Positions 10,028-18,468 of a DNA stretch of 33,957 bases are shown here, piece after piece; positions within the stretch are counted from its first letter, which is position 1; every line of letters starts with the position of its first letter. The position numbers were made by a program, and so were the translations under genes. The notes below the pieces were generated by a model. That model was given only the letters and a program-made list of their open reading frames with translations, did not search any database and had not been told where the DNA came from. The DNA is from Sneathiella sp. (GTDB lineage: Bacteria; Pseudomonadota; Alphaproteobacteria; Sneathiellales; Sneathiellaceae). The stretch covers positions 1 to 33,957 of the forward strand of contig JAESSA010000012.1 of the NCBI GenBank assembly GCA_016764355.1, given 5' to 3'.

Positions 10028-10181
10028 TTTAGACAATACTATTCTCAACACACCCTCAGCAAACACTGCTCTCCAACATCTAAAAGACGCAATTCCTGTT
10101 TTAGAGGAAATGTACAATCAAGGGGCAAGAGAGCCACGTCGTGTTTTATTGATTAATATTTACAAGTTTTTGGCGAGTTAA
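10020..10181 (+). CDS. Candidate small ORF (53 aa) from GTG, overlapping the previous ORF by 8 nt
   Basis: GTG at 10020 gives (M)GNLDNTILNTPSANTALQHLKDAIPVLEEMYNQGAREPRRVLLINIYKFLAS. It is the 3' part of the listed 9804..10181 frame; the 5' part of that frame is antiparsimonious with the 9773 ORF. Confidence 0.4.
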   Translation: MGNLDNTILNTPSANTALQHLKDAIPVLEEMYNQGAREPRRVLLINIYKFLAS

Positions 10182-10516
10182 GAAGTACCGGTTAATAACT
10201 CTTGGCGCTTTTTTTCAACGATATCTGTTATTTTTTTGATAAATCGTTTTTCTTTATCTTCGGAAATTTCAAATTTCACACCGACACCATCTCGCATTTG
10301 ACGAACCACTTTTGCGGGGATCATGCCAACATTTTCGATATTTACTGTGAGTCTTGTGTCATCTAAAAGGCAAACATCCATTCTAATACCAGCACCCCCA
10401 GCAGATATATTAAGAATGCGCCCAGTATAAGAACCGCTATCACTTTCTACAGTCGTCGGATTTGACACAAGAATTCTCTTATGTTGCCGGCGGTTACTAT
10501 CCTCAGTTTCTTGCAT
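10178..10516 (-). CDS. PilZ domain protein
   Basis: NRRQHKRILVSNPTTVES...YTGRILNISAGGAGIRMD: PilZ c-di-GMP-binding RxxxR and (D/N)xSxxG motifs. Confidence 0.85.
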   Translation of the reverse strand: MQETEDSNRRQHKRILVSNPTTVESDSGSYTGRILNISAGGAGIRMDVCLLDDTRLTVNIENVGMIPAKVVRQMRDGVGVKFEISEDKEKRFIKKITDIVEKKRQELLTGTS

Positions 10517-10750
10517 CGTTTTCCCCTAATACACAATGAGACTGTATATGCCTCTTGTGCGCTCCCAAGATTTTCTGAGGAGAACACTGGATCAAAATGA
10601 TTAATAACTTATTTTCAAAAACGAGAATATCTCTAATTTTAATAAATTTATTACAAATAATTCCATTAATAATTTGTTCAGAAATATTGAGTATTATTCT
10701 GCTAAGCGGAATTTGTGTGGGCTTTGAGCATACTCTTAACATTAGGATGA

Positions 10751-11017
10751 ATGACAATGCAGCAGGCTGAATTACAATCCTTGGTAAAAGGTCTTAAAGC
10801 GGACTTTAAAAAACCGACGCAACAGAACAGAAAAACAATTGGAGACAGAGCAAATCTCGCAAATTTAGCGGCGCTTGAGATGCTTGTCGAAACTGTTGCT
10901 GAGAAAAATGCAGTCTCTTTCTCTGAAAAGGGAGACAGCCTTCAAAATTTAGCAAAAGAGCTTTCAGAACTTACCGGTTTTATCGATGATCTTGGTGAGC
11001 GCTATAAGAAAAGTTGA
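10751..11017 (+). CDS. Hypothetical protein (88 aa)
   Basis: ATG ORF MTMQQAELQSLVKGLKADFKKPTQQNRKTIGDRANLANLAALEML..., followed by a good terminator. Confidence 0.6.
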   Translation: MTMQQAELQSLVKGLKADFKKPTQQNRKTIGDRANLANLAALEMLVETVAEKNAVSFSEKGDSLQNLAKELSELTGFIDDLGERYKKS

Positions 11018-11053
11018 AGCCCTCTTTTATAGAAACATAAACAATATACTTTT

Positions 11054-11080
11054 AAAGGCCGGATTTCCCGGTCTTTTTTA
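11054..11080 (+). terminator. Rho-independent terminator
   Basis: AAAGGCCGG-ATTTC-CCGGTCTTT stem (one G-T wobble) running into a T tract. Confidence 0.8.
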
Positions 11081-11194
11081 TTCAGATGGCCTGAATCCCT
11101 TTTATTATGTCCAGTCATCTCCATTCTTGCAAAAACTCTCTCTAATATATAGCGTTGATTTAAATAAAAGAATTAAACTCAATTGGGGTGGAAT

Positions 11195-12094
11195 ATGAGT
11201 TGGCAGTCTTACCTGGCAAATTTTATTGTTCGCAGACGTTTTAAATCTAAAAGTCCGGAGGGAACAAGTGTTGAGCAGGCAAGGTTTGGTCTGGATTCAA
11301 TTAGTGCAAGGAAATTCAAGAAACCCAAGCGCTTAAGTATCTCATCTGTTGCTGAACCGGGCGTTCCAGGTGAATGGCTGCGCTTCGCAGGTTGTGAAGA
11401 GGGTAAGGTTTGTTTGTATTTTCATGGGGGGGGGTATTTTTGGGGAACGCCAGAGAAATACCGCTCTTTAACAGCTCGCCTAGCTAAAGAGTTTGGTGGT
11501 CCCGTTTTTGTCCCTGATTACAGTTTGGCCCCCGAGGCACCATATCCGGCAGCAGTAGATGATGCCTTAAAGGCTTACCAATATATATTGGAGACAGGTG
11601 TCCCTTCAGGCAAAATCGCAATAGCCGGCGATTCAGCTGGCGGGGGGCTGGCCTTGGCGCTTGTTCTCGCCATAAAAAGAGAAGGGCTTTTATTACCCGG
11701 AGTCGTGACCCTTATCTCTCCGTGGACCGACTTGACTTGTTCTGGAGAGAGTATGAGTTTCAATAGTAGAAAGGATCCCCTCTTTCAGCCCAGTATGCTG
11801 ATGTGGAATTCTAGATATTATGTCGGGGACAATGACAAGAGTAATCCTTATATTTCACCACTGTTTGGTGATTTAACCGGTTTACCACCCATTCTCTTTC
11901 AGGTGGGAAGTACTGAGGTGCTTTTGGATGATTCCAGACGTGCCCATCAGAAGATTTCAGAGCAGGGGGGCTCCTCCAAATTGGATATATGGCCCAAAGT
12001 TATGCATGTATGGCATCTTGCTGCAGATTTTATCCCTGAGGGTCGCCGCGCAATCAAGCAAATGGCGTCTTTTATGAATATTCACATAAACTAA
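11195..12094 (+). CDS. Alpha/beta hydrolase, hormone-sensitive-lipase-type esterase
   Basis: FHGGGYFWGTPEKYR (HGGG oxyanion hole), PDYSLAPEAPYPAAVDD, IAGDSAGGGLALAL (GDSAG nucleophile elbow), catalytic His near MHVWHL. ATG at 11195 preferred over TTG at 11183. Confidence 0.93.
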   Translation: MSWQSYLANFIVRRRFKSKSPEGTSVEQARFGLDSISARKFKKPKRLSISSVAEPGVPGEWLRFAGCEEGKVCLYFHGGGYFWGTPEKYRSLTARLAKEFGGPVFVPDYSLAPEAPYPAAVDDALKAYQYILETGVPSGKIAIAGDSAGGGLALALVLAIKREGLLLPGVVTLISPWTDLTCSGESMSFNSRKDPLFQPSMLMWNSRYYVGDNDKSNPYISPLFGDLTGLPPILFQVGSTEVLLDDSRRAHQKISEQGGSSKLDIWPKVMHVWHLAADFIPEGRRAIKQMASFMNIHIN

Positions 12095-12207
12095 AAATAT
12101 ATTATGTAGCGCCAGGTTTTTAAGCCCTATTGCACAAAATTTGTGGATTAGCTTGTCACATTTTTCTGTTTCTTATCGTCTTTAAGGATAACTAAACAGG
12201 AGAATTT

Positions 12208-13269
12208 ATGACTAAAAACCCTTTAGCTCCTAGTACTCAGCCGACAATGGAATGGGCTGTTACAGATATATTTCTGCCAGGCCAGCATCCAACAGAGAAG
12301 CTTCGTTGGGTTCATGATCCGGATGCCTGTATCCTTATTAAGGGGGATGATCAGCCTTGGTATAATTTATTGGCCCTTACGTACGGTGAAATTGGGTATT
12401 GCGGATACCCACATGGGCTTGAGCGGGCTGCCATCTTGACGATTATGAACTTAATTCCTGACTTAAAAGGGCCGTTATCTCAAAAGTTTACAGATCGCTT
12501 ATATTACTTGTTCGATGTTTGCGCGCCCTATTTAGATACGCTGGATGAGGAATTTGTCTTTAGTTCCACTTTTCGGTTTCAATTAAGAAAAATTATCAAG
12601 GGAAACCTGTTTAGAGCACTGCTAGATGATGCGCAGAATAATGCCTTACCCGTTGATCAGTGGCGAAATAAAGCACAATTATTCATGGAGTTTGTTGGTC
12701 CAGATGATTGGAAAAATCGCCAATGCTGGAATGAGGGGATACACACTTCAATCAAGTGGCCGGACAGCATCAATGATAAGAGATATCCCAGCACTGCCAA
12801 TAGCCCAATCAGGCCCGATTTGCTAACCTGCTTATGCTTGTTTGAGGAATTTGAGTACGCGGATTGCTTGATAGATATGGGATATGATTTAAGTCACTTT
12901 TTGCTCTTTAATTTTCAGATGGATTTTTGGCGGCAAGGAGGAGAAAATCCTTCGTTCCTAAAACATGTTCGGCCTTTTTGTATTGGTGCAGTGGACTGGG
13001 TCAAAGCAAAACAAAAAGAGCCCGAACCTTCTGTAAATGCGAGTGAGTGGGATGTTGTCGCTTGGCACAGGGTGAATAAGGACCAAGATCAGCCTCGTGA
13101 TAATCAAATAAGCCGTGATGAGTATAAATCACTATTGGTGCTTAAAACTCTGTCGAATGAGCTCAGTTTGAACGAGGTAGCTGGCAATGCAGTTGAGGGT
13201 GCAAACGCGTATTTAGGTGCTTGTCAAGGGCTCAGCCTTCCTGAATATACCCCTGAGTTTGAGGGTTAA
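12208..13269 (+). CDS. Hypothetical protein (353 aa)
   Basis: ATG ORF with upstream AGGAG (aaacaggagaatttATG); coding-like composition; no family recognised. Confidence 0.75.
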   Translation: MTKNPLAPSTQPTMEWAVTDIFLPGQHPTEKLRWVHDPDACILIKGDDQPWYNLLALTYGEIGYCGYPHGLERAAILTIMNLIPDLKGPLSQKFTDRLYYLFDVCAPYLDTLDEEFVFSSTFRFQLRKIIKGNLFRALLDDAQNNALPVDQWRNKAQLFMEFVGPDDWKNRQCWNEGIHTSIKWPDSINDKRYPSTANSPIRPDLLTCLCLFEEFEYADCLIDMGYDLSHFLLFNFQMDFWRQGGENPSFLKHVRPFCIGAVDWVKAKQKEPEPSVNASEWDVVAWHRVNKDQDQPRDNQISRDEYKSLLVLKTLSNELSLNEVAGNAVEGANAYLGACQGLSLPEYTPEFEG

Positions 13270-13271
13270 AG

Positions 13272-13520
13272 ATGGAGGCGGAAGGACTGGGGCATATTCA
13301 AATTTCTATTTTTGATCCCTCTCTTGAGAATTTTGGTATCGTTTCGACCGATACAGGTGAGCAGGGGGTGTGGGAGCCGGGGGATGACGATGTTCGGATT
13401 TTAAAGGGCCTGCTTATGAGGGCCACAGTAGAGTCGGGGAGCGAAGAGGATATGGCTGCTATTAAAGAGGCTGTGAAATATCTTAATAATTTTCTCAGTG
13501 CCATAAATCTAGGAAACTAA
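13272..13520 (+). CDS. Hypothetical small protein (82 aa), probably co-transcribed with 12208..13269
   Basis: ATG starts 3 nt after the upstream ORF ends: MEAEGLGHIQISIFDPSLENFGIVSTDTGEQGVWEPGDDDVRILKGLLMRATVESGSEEDMAAIKEAVKYLNNFLSAINLGN. Confidence 0.6.
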   Translation: MEAEGLGHIQISIFDPSLENFGIVSTDTGEQGVWEPGDDDVRILKGLLMRATVESGSEEDMAAIKEAVKYLNNFLSAINLGN

Positions 13521-13530
13521 TTCTATTTAG

Positions 13531-13563
13531 TTGTGCGCACTTTTGAGACGAAAGTGCGCACAA
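13531..13563. terminator. Convergent intergenic hairpin, possible bidirectional terminator
   Basis: Perfect 13-bp inverted repeat TTGTGCGCACTTT-TGAGACG-AAAGTGCGCACAA between a plus ORF ending at 13520 and a minus ORF ending at 13567. No long T tract. Confidence 0.6.
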
Positions 13564-13566
13564 ATC

Positions 13567-15015
13567 TTATACTGCTCGCCAAAATCCGTGGAAGCTTAAA
13601 GGGGTGTGGTGGGTAAGCTGTAATGTTGCAACGGGTCCGTCTGAGAGTGCCGCTGCATCTAGGATCGCCAAAAAGCTTTTCCCGGTTTTCCCATCAAGGC
13701 CAACAGTCATTAACCATCCTCGGGATTCATCTGCCGGGTGGGCGGGGTCAGGGGCGAAAATGGCCTCTCCTACATGAATATGATCACCAAAATCGAAACT
13801 GTCTGTCTTGCCAGATGAAAAATCGAGGCTGCTAACAGCGGAATGGAAAATATTATTGTCGACCCCCATGGTGGTATACCCTTTGGAGTGGGCGTAACAC
13901 CCTTTTGTCGGATGGATAATTGGGAATTCGCAGGACTGGTTGGACAAGATAGTTTCAGTCGCTGTTTTCCGGGCCATGTCAATTTCGTAGCGGCGCGAGA
14001 GCCCTTTGGAATTGGACGTTCCAATATCTCCCTTCATAATTGTTTTGAAGGCGGCTTCGTTTCCAAGAAAATGATCAGGTTCTTCATATCCAATGAAATC
14101 GGCGATAATCTTGCCCCCGACCTCATAGGCGTTATAGCTATGCCACATCCACGCACCGGGAGCTTCAATTATGATGGGCTCCTCACTTCCACTTTTATGA
14201 AGAAGAACAAGCAGATTTCCTTTTTCGGGCTCCCATTTCAAGGCGTCTCTGAAACTTTTAGCGCCGACCATCATGGGGAATAAATTCAGGCCCGCGGGTT
14301 GCAGGTTGAGGATGACATAATTTTCAGTAACGAAAAAGTCGTGCATGTAGGCACTGCGTGGTAAATCTACACTGAACTGGCTTTTTATGGATCCGTTGCC
14401 GCCCTGTATGATCACATGTGCTTTCATTACCCGACCAAATTCCGTGCCGAATAAGATCCAATCGCCATTTTGTGCATCGATTTTCGTATGGGCTTTGAAG
14501 TTCTTGAGAGCACCGGATCCGATTTTTTCGGGCCCATAAGTTTCCAAAGTCTCACCATCCAGAACATAGGGGTAATCCACCTCATCGAAGGCATAAAGCT
14601 TACCATTGCGGTAATGAGGGACGATACCTGCCTGGCTTTTGATGTCTGGCGGGCCCAAATTTTTTAAAAAACCACCGGGTGCAAGAGTGGTCCACGTTTC
14701 GCTTGTAAATTTTCCAGCAGCCTCTTCTGCCAGAAATTTTTCGGTTCTCACAAAACGGTTCTGATAACTGACTTTTCCATCAATAATGTGAAAGGCTTGG
14801 ATTAAGCCGTCGCCATCGAGCAGATTGTTTTTGGTTTTAGTGCCTCTCTCAAACCGGCCAGGGCCGTTTCTGTATAAAACCCCATTCAAACCTTTAGGAA
14901 TATCACCTTGAATAACCGGCTGATAGTTGTGTTCAATCTCTATTGTCCGTCCCAACAAAGCACGCCAGTCTGTTCCGGATATTGTTTTCTCAGCTACGAC
15001 CAATTCACCCTCCAT
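13567..15015 (-). CDS. Carotenoid cleavage oxygenase (RPE65/CCD family)
   Basis: GDIPKGLNGVLYRNGPGRFERG, LLDGDGLIQAFHI, FKAHTKIDAQNGDWILFGTEFG, MHDFFVTENYVIL, MWHSYNAYEVGGKIIADFIGYEEPD: conserved CCD blocks including metal-binding His. ATG at 15015 chosen over the ORF-track start at 15150. Confidence 0.92.
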   Translation of the reverse strand: MEGELVVAEKTISGTDWRALLGRTIEIEHNYQPVIQGDIPKGLNGVLYRNGPGRFERGTKTKNNLLDGDGLIQAFHIIDGKVSYQNRFVRTEKFLAEEAAGKFTSETWTTLAPGGFLKNLGPPDIKSQAGIVPHYRNGKLYAFDEVDYPYVLDGETLETYGPEKIGSGALKNFKAHTKIDAQNGDWILFGTEFGRVMKAHVIIQGGNGSIKSQFSVDLPRSAYMHDFFVTENYVILNLQPAGLNLFPMMVGAKSFRDALKWEPEKGNLLVLLHKSGSEEPIIIEAPGAWMWHSYNAYEVGGKIIADFIGYEEPDHFLGNEAAFKTIMKGDIGTSNSKGLSRRYEIDMARKTATETILSNQSCEFPIIHPTKGCYAHSKGYTTMGVDNNIFHSAVSSLDFSSGKTDSFDFGDHIHVGEAIFAPDPAHPADESRGWLMTVGLDGKTGKSFLAILDAAALSDGPVATLQLTHHTPLSFHGFWRAV

Positions 15016-15055
15016 CCCAAAATATAGATCAATTTTTAGTTTTTTATCATATAAA

Positions 15056-15070
15056 CTTAACAATGTTAAG
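15056..15070. promoter_or_regulatory. Palindromic operator candidate 1 (CTTAACA-A-TGTTAAG)
   Basis: Perfect 15-bp dyad in the divergent carotenoid oxygenase/TetR intergenic region. Confidence 0.7.
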
Positions 15071-15082
15071 ATAGAATTAGAA

Positions 15083-15097
15083 CTTAACACTGTAAAG
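15083..15097. promoter_or_regulatory. Palindromic operator candidate 2 (CTTAACA-C-TGTAAAG)
   Basis: 13 of 15 bases match the site at 15056, with start-to-start spacing of 27 bp. Confidence 0.6.
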
Positions 15098-15120
15098 ATA
15101 AGCCTGTAAAGAGTGTGATT

Positions 15121-15696
15121 ATGAACACAGAAAAACGGACCTATCATCATGGAGGCTTGCGGGATGCGCTGATCGAGGCAGCCGTTCTGATTTTAGAGGA
15201 GGAAGGGATCGCAAAAATGTCCCTACGCTCCATTGCGAGAAAAGCGGGGGTTAGCCAAGCGGCTCCCTATAGCCATTTTGCCAATAAGAGTGCACTTCTT
15301 ATTGAAGTCGCAGCCTTTGGATTTTCTAAATTTAGCAGTGCATTAGAAAATCCCGTTGCCTCAGGTGACACTCCTGACGATTTACGGGAACATTTAGCGA
15401 AGTTAGGCGTGGTTTACGTTAATTTTGCCATGGAAAATAAAGCCCTTTTCCAATTGATGTTTGGGGATGCCCTGTCCCATATTTCAAAAAGTGAAACTTA
15501 TCTGAAAGAAGGGGAGCGGGCGTATAATTGTATCGATAAAGCCGTCCGCCGGTTGAAAGATGAGGCGGCTGCAACCCTTGCCGCGTGGTCCATGGTCCAT
15601 GGGCTGGCAACTTTAATGGTAGATCAAAAGATCAATGTTGCGCCGGATGTCGGCAATCAAGTCCGATCAATTCTACAGTTTTTGAGTTTGAAATAG
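15121..15696 (+). CDS. TetR/AcrR-family regulator, divergent to the carotenoid oxygenase
   Basis: YHHGGLRDALIEAAVLILEEEGIAKMSLRSIARKAGVSQAAPYSHFANKSALLIEVA: TetR HTH. C-terminal AAATLAAWSMVHGLATL (WHG-type). Confidence 0.92.
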   Translation: MNTEKRTYHHGGLRDALIEAAVLILEEEGIAKMSLRSIARKAGVSQAAPYSHFANKSALLIEVAAFGFSKFSSALENPVASGDTPDDLREHLAKLGVVYVNFAMENKALFQLMFGDALSHISKSETYLKEGERAYNCIDKAVRRLKDEAAATLAAWSMVHGLATLMVDQKINVAPDVGNQVRSILQFLSLK

Positions 15697-15742
15697 GCTG
15701 CAAGGGACCCTTTTAGCCGAAGAGACCCTTGCTATTTTGGGG

Positions 15743-16183
15743 CTACAGATTCAGTTGTAATTGTGGGCGCCCGTTTGAAGTTTTCTCATCTGTTATACCA
15801 TCTTGATTCACCGTACAGCTAACGCGTTGACGAAAGGAAGAAAAGCTCTCAAACGTCACGACATCTATGGGCTCATCAAAGTGAAAAGAGACGCGGAAAC
15901 GGTCGGATAGTCCAGTATCGTTAATGGATTTTACCAATGCCTTAAAGGGTTGTCCCAGATACAGGCCGGTTACTTTTTCACCTATGGATACGGGACATTT
16001 TCTTATCAATGCCACGGAGGCTGCCCGTAAGCAATTCCAGTCTTTAAATCCATATTTGTGGGACAATAATTCTAAGGCACGGCTATGGCTTATTGGGTGT
16101 TCAGATAAGCTTTTTTCAGCGCGTAAATCGGCTGCTTGTTTTTTTAATTCAGAAGCGGGGGGGATAGAATTGGGATTAGACAT
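15743..16183 (-). CDS. Glyoxalase_8-type (glyoxalase-related) domain protein
   Basis: ELKKQAADLRAEKSLSEHPISHSRALELLSHKYGFKDWNCLRA resembles the short N-terminal motif of glyoxalase-superfamily-related proteins. ATG at 16183. Confidence 0.6.
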   Translation of the reverse strand: MSNPNSIPPASELKKQAADLRAEKSLSEHPISHSRALELLSHKYGFKDWNCLRAASVALIRKCPVSIGEKVTGLYLGQPFKALVKSINDTGLSDRFRVSFHFDEPIDVVTFESFSSFRQRVSCTVNQDGITDEKTSNGRPQLQLNL

Positions 16184-16385
16184 CACAAACCTCAAATGTT
16201 CGGATGCGGATACTATATGGGGCTCACATTACCATCATACCGCACGACAAAATCAGGGGCGATGAATTGAATTGGAATGGCTTCACCAAGGAATAAACCG
16301 TGAGCGGCAGGGGCCATAACCCTGAAATAGCTTATAGGGGGCAAAGTTTGAGAAGTCAATGCGGAGGAAGTTTTGCGCTGGAAGT

Positions 16386-16826
16386 TTATGAATCGTCAGT
16401 CCAGAAGTCGATTTCAAATTTAGGATCAATATTGAGCCACTTCAACATTTTTTGTCTCAATTCCTCTCGGTCATCATTTGTTTTGCTGTTAAAGATTTCA
16501 GTGGAAACATTTCCTGTATCCGTGAGTGCCTGCCACATTCTAATAACGCCATAGCTAAGGGCGGAACTGGTTAAAACAGCATTTTTATAGTGCCCTAGAT
16601 AGGCACGTTTGTTTACATATTCTGTAATAGTTCTCAGATCGTCTTGAGTAAGTTTATTTTCGCAGTCAAAAATCTCAACGCAAAAATTAGTAGGGGGGGA
16701 ATATAAAGGGTGATGTTTTATGCCTCTGAATCTTTCCAAGACGCTTTCCAGCGTCAAGTCGCCATAATGTTTAATGAAAACACAATTGGCGTCTTGATGT
16801 ACGTAAATCTTAAAAGAACTATCCAT
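16386..16826 (-). CDS. Hypothetical protein, STAS/SpoIIAA-like fold possible
   Basis: MDSSFKIYVHQDANCVFIKHYGDLTLESVLERFRGIKHHPLY...; composition and length similar to SpoIIAA-like proteins; weak assignment. Confidence 0.5.
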   Translation of the reverse strand: MDSSFKIYVHQDANCVFIKHYGDLTLESVLERFRGIKHHPLYSPPTNFCVEIFDCENKLTQDDLRTITEYVNKRAYLGHYKNAVLTSSALSYGVIRMWQALTDTGNVSTEIFNSKTNDDREELRQKMLKWLNIDPKFEIDFWTDDS

Positions 16827-17145
16827 TTGATTGAATATAACCCAAGGCAATTAAAATAATAAAAAATTTTGATAGTATTAATTTTTTTTCGTTTTTTCTG
16901 CTGTTTCGCCAATTATCCCAGCAGTTTTAAGGTAATTTAAAGGGCAGCAAATACCAATGCTGTTCCCTCTGTTGTAATAGTCTCCAGCATAAAAATAGCT
17001 GAGCATATCCTCCTTTTTAGTTAAGTGGATAAAATGAGCATTTACTAGGACCAAATTATCTTCTAATACAATTTGGGACTATATTAGTATCTGCTATATA
17101 CTGCAGAGAGTGAAGGGCGTTTAACAAGCACTTGGTATTTGTAAT

Positions 17146-17937
17146 ATGGTAAAGCGACAGCTCACTATGAAATTTATTTCAAATTGCTCATTTTCTGCAT
17201 GCATGTTCGTTTTATTCGCAGTCTTTCATGCATTTTGGCTCCCAACATCATCAGCTCTAGCAAACGAGCACTCAAATACGCTTTATATTGTCACTGAAAA
17301 TTATCCTCCCTATGAAATGAATCCTTCGATTAATGGCAGAAAAGGGTTTGATTTTGAAGTTGCAAACGCTGTTTTTAAAAAAATGGGGTATGCTCCAAAT
17401 ATTGTGTTCTTGCCCTGGAAGAGAGCATTAAAGGAAGCCGAAGAGGGCGCCACAATTGGAATCCTTACGTGTGCATATCAGATGGAACGAGAGAGCTTTA
17501 TTATTTTCTCGGAACCACTTAGCGGTTATACCCACGGTTTTTATGTCAGGGCCGACTTTAACGGGCCGGTTCCCAAATCGATAAACGATATTGTTGGGCA
17601 ACGTGTTGCCTCCATACGGGCATATACAAGTTTACAAGAATTGAAGGATATTGGCTCAAAGCCATTGGCGGCACCAAATGTAAAATCTGCCGTTCTAATG
17701 TTGCGAGACAACCGATTTGACTATTTATATGTAAGCAAGGAGGCCACCGATTTTGAGATTAAAAATCTTGGTATGACTAGTCTGTTTAAATTTTACCCTA
17801 CCTCTGAACATGATTTCCATTTTTGTTTCAGCAAAAAGTATCCAGGAGTTGAAGGGGTCGTTTCAAAATTCAATAGCGCACTTACAGACCTTAAGAAAAG
17901 TGGGCTTTATGATAAAATACATGCAAGTTATAAATAA
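17146..17937 (+). CDS. Extracellular solute-binding protein family 3 (orphan)
   Basis: Signal peptide, then LYIVTENYPPYEMNPSINGRKGFDFEVANAVFKKMGY...FLPWKRALKEAEEG: periplasmic amino-acid-binding-type fold. Alternative ATG at 17167. Confidence 0.85.
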   Translation: MVKRQLTMKFISNCSFSACMFVLFAVFHAFWLPTSSALANEHSNTLYIVTENYPPYEMNPSINGRKGFDFEVANAVFKKMGYAPNIVFLPWKRALKEAEEGATIGILTCAYQMERESFIIFSEPLSGYTHGFYVRADFNGPVPKSINDIVGQRVASIRAYTSLQELKDIGSKPLAAPNVKSAVLMLRDNRFDYLYVSKEATDFEIKNLGMTSLFKFYPTSEHDFHFCFSKKYPGVEGVVSKFNSALTDLKKSGLYDKIHASYK

Positions 17938-17957
17938 CTCTTTTCGATTGTGTTTAT

Positions 17958-18383
17958 CTACTCTGCATATAACGCGTCGATAATGGGGCATTCAGGGATA
18001 TTGCCGCCTGTACATTTGTCAGAGATCTGCGTGAGCGTTGTCTCTAAACGTTGCAGATCCTTTATTTTGGTTTGAATAGCCGCTTTATGTTGCAAGGTTA
18101 ATGTGCGCACTTCCTGGCAGGAATAGTCATTTCCATCAACCAACCCAAGCAATGCACGGATTTCATTTAGGGTAAAACCAAGCTCTCGACAGCGCTTTAT
18201 AAATGTCAGACGTTTTAAGTGTACTTGGGCATATGTACGGTGACCGGCGCGGCTTCGCGGTGGATGTGGCATCATACCAATCCGTTCATAATATCGAATA
18301 GTTTCAATATTCACCTTGGTTTTCTTTGAAAGTGCACCGATAGCAAGGGATGTGCTTGAAATAACATTCTTGTGAAGGGGCAT
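17958..18383 (-). CDS. merR: MerR-family regulator, mercury-type
   Basis: LAIGALSKKTKVNIETIRYYERIGMMPHPPRSRAGHRTY HTH plus three Cys (SCQEV, KCTGGNIPEC) spaced as in Hg-sensing MerR. Divergent from merF-like/merA. Confidence 0.85.
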   Translation of the reverse strand: MPLHKNVISSTSLAIGALSKKTKVNIETIRYYERIGMMPHPPRSRAGHRTYAQVHLKRLTFIKRCRELGFTLNEIRALLGLVDGNDYSCQEVRTLTLQHKAAIQTKIKDLQRLETTLTQISDKCTGGNIPECPIIDALYAE

Positions 18384-18392
18384 TTTTTGTCC

Positions 18393-18423
18393 TTGTACCT
18401 GTAGTAACTACAGGTATTACAGT
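18393..18423 (+). promoter_or_regulatory. MerR-type promoter/operator (19-bp spacer)
   Basis: TTGTAC -35, 19-bp spacer and TACAGT -10, overlaid by the perfect dyad ACCTGTAGT-A-ACTACAGGT at 18397..18415. Confidence 0.85.
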
Positions 18424-18468
18424 AACGCTTCAGACCTTTGAGTGAAATGATAAAAAAGGAAAAGATTG

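Noticed and set aside
10503-10757. 84-aa minus-strand ORF in the AT-rich intergenic region
   Set aside because: Isoleucine/lysine-rich translation of AT-rich DNA, overlapping likely promoter regions; no coding evidence.
13843-14283. 146-aa plus-strand ORF opposite the carotenoid oxygenase
   Set aside because: Antisense to conserved CCD blocks; no supporting features.
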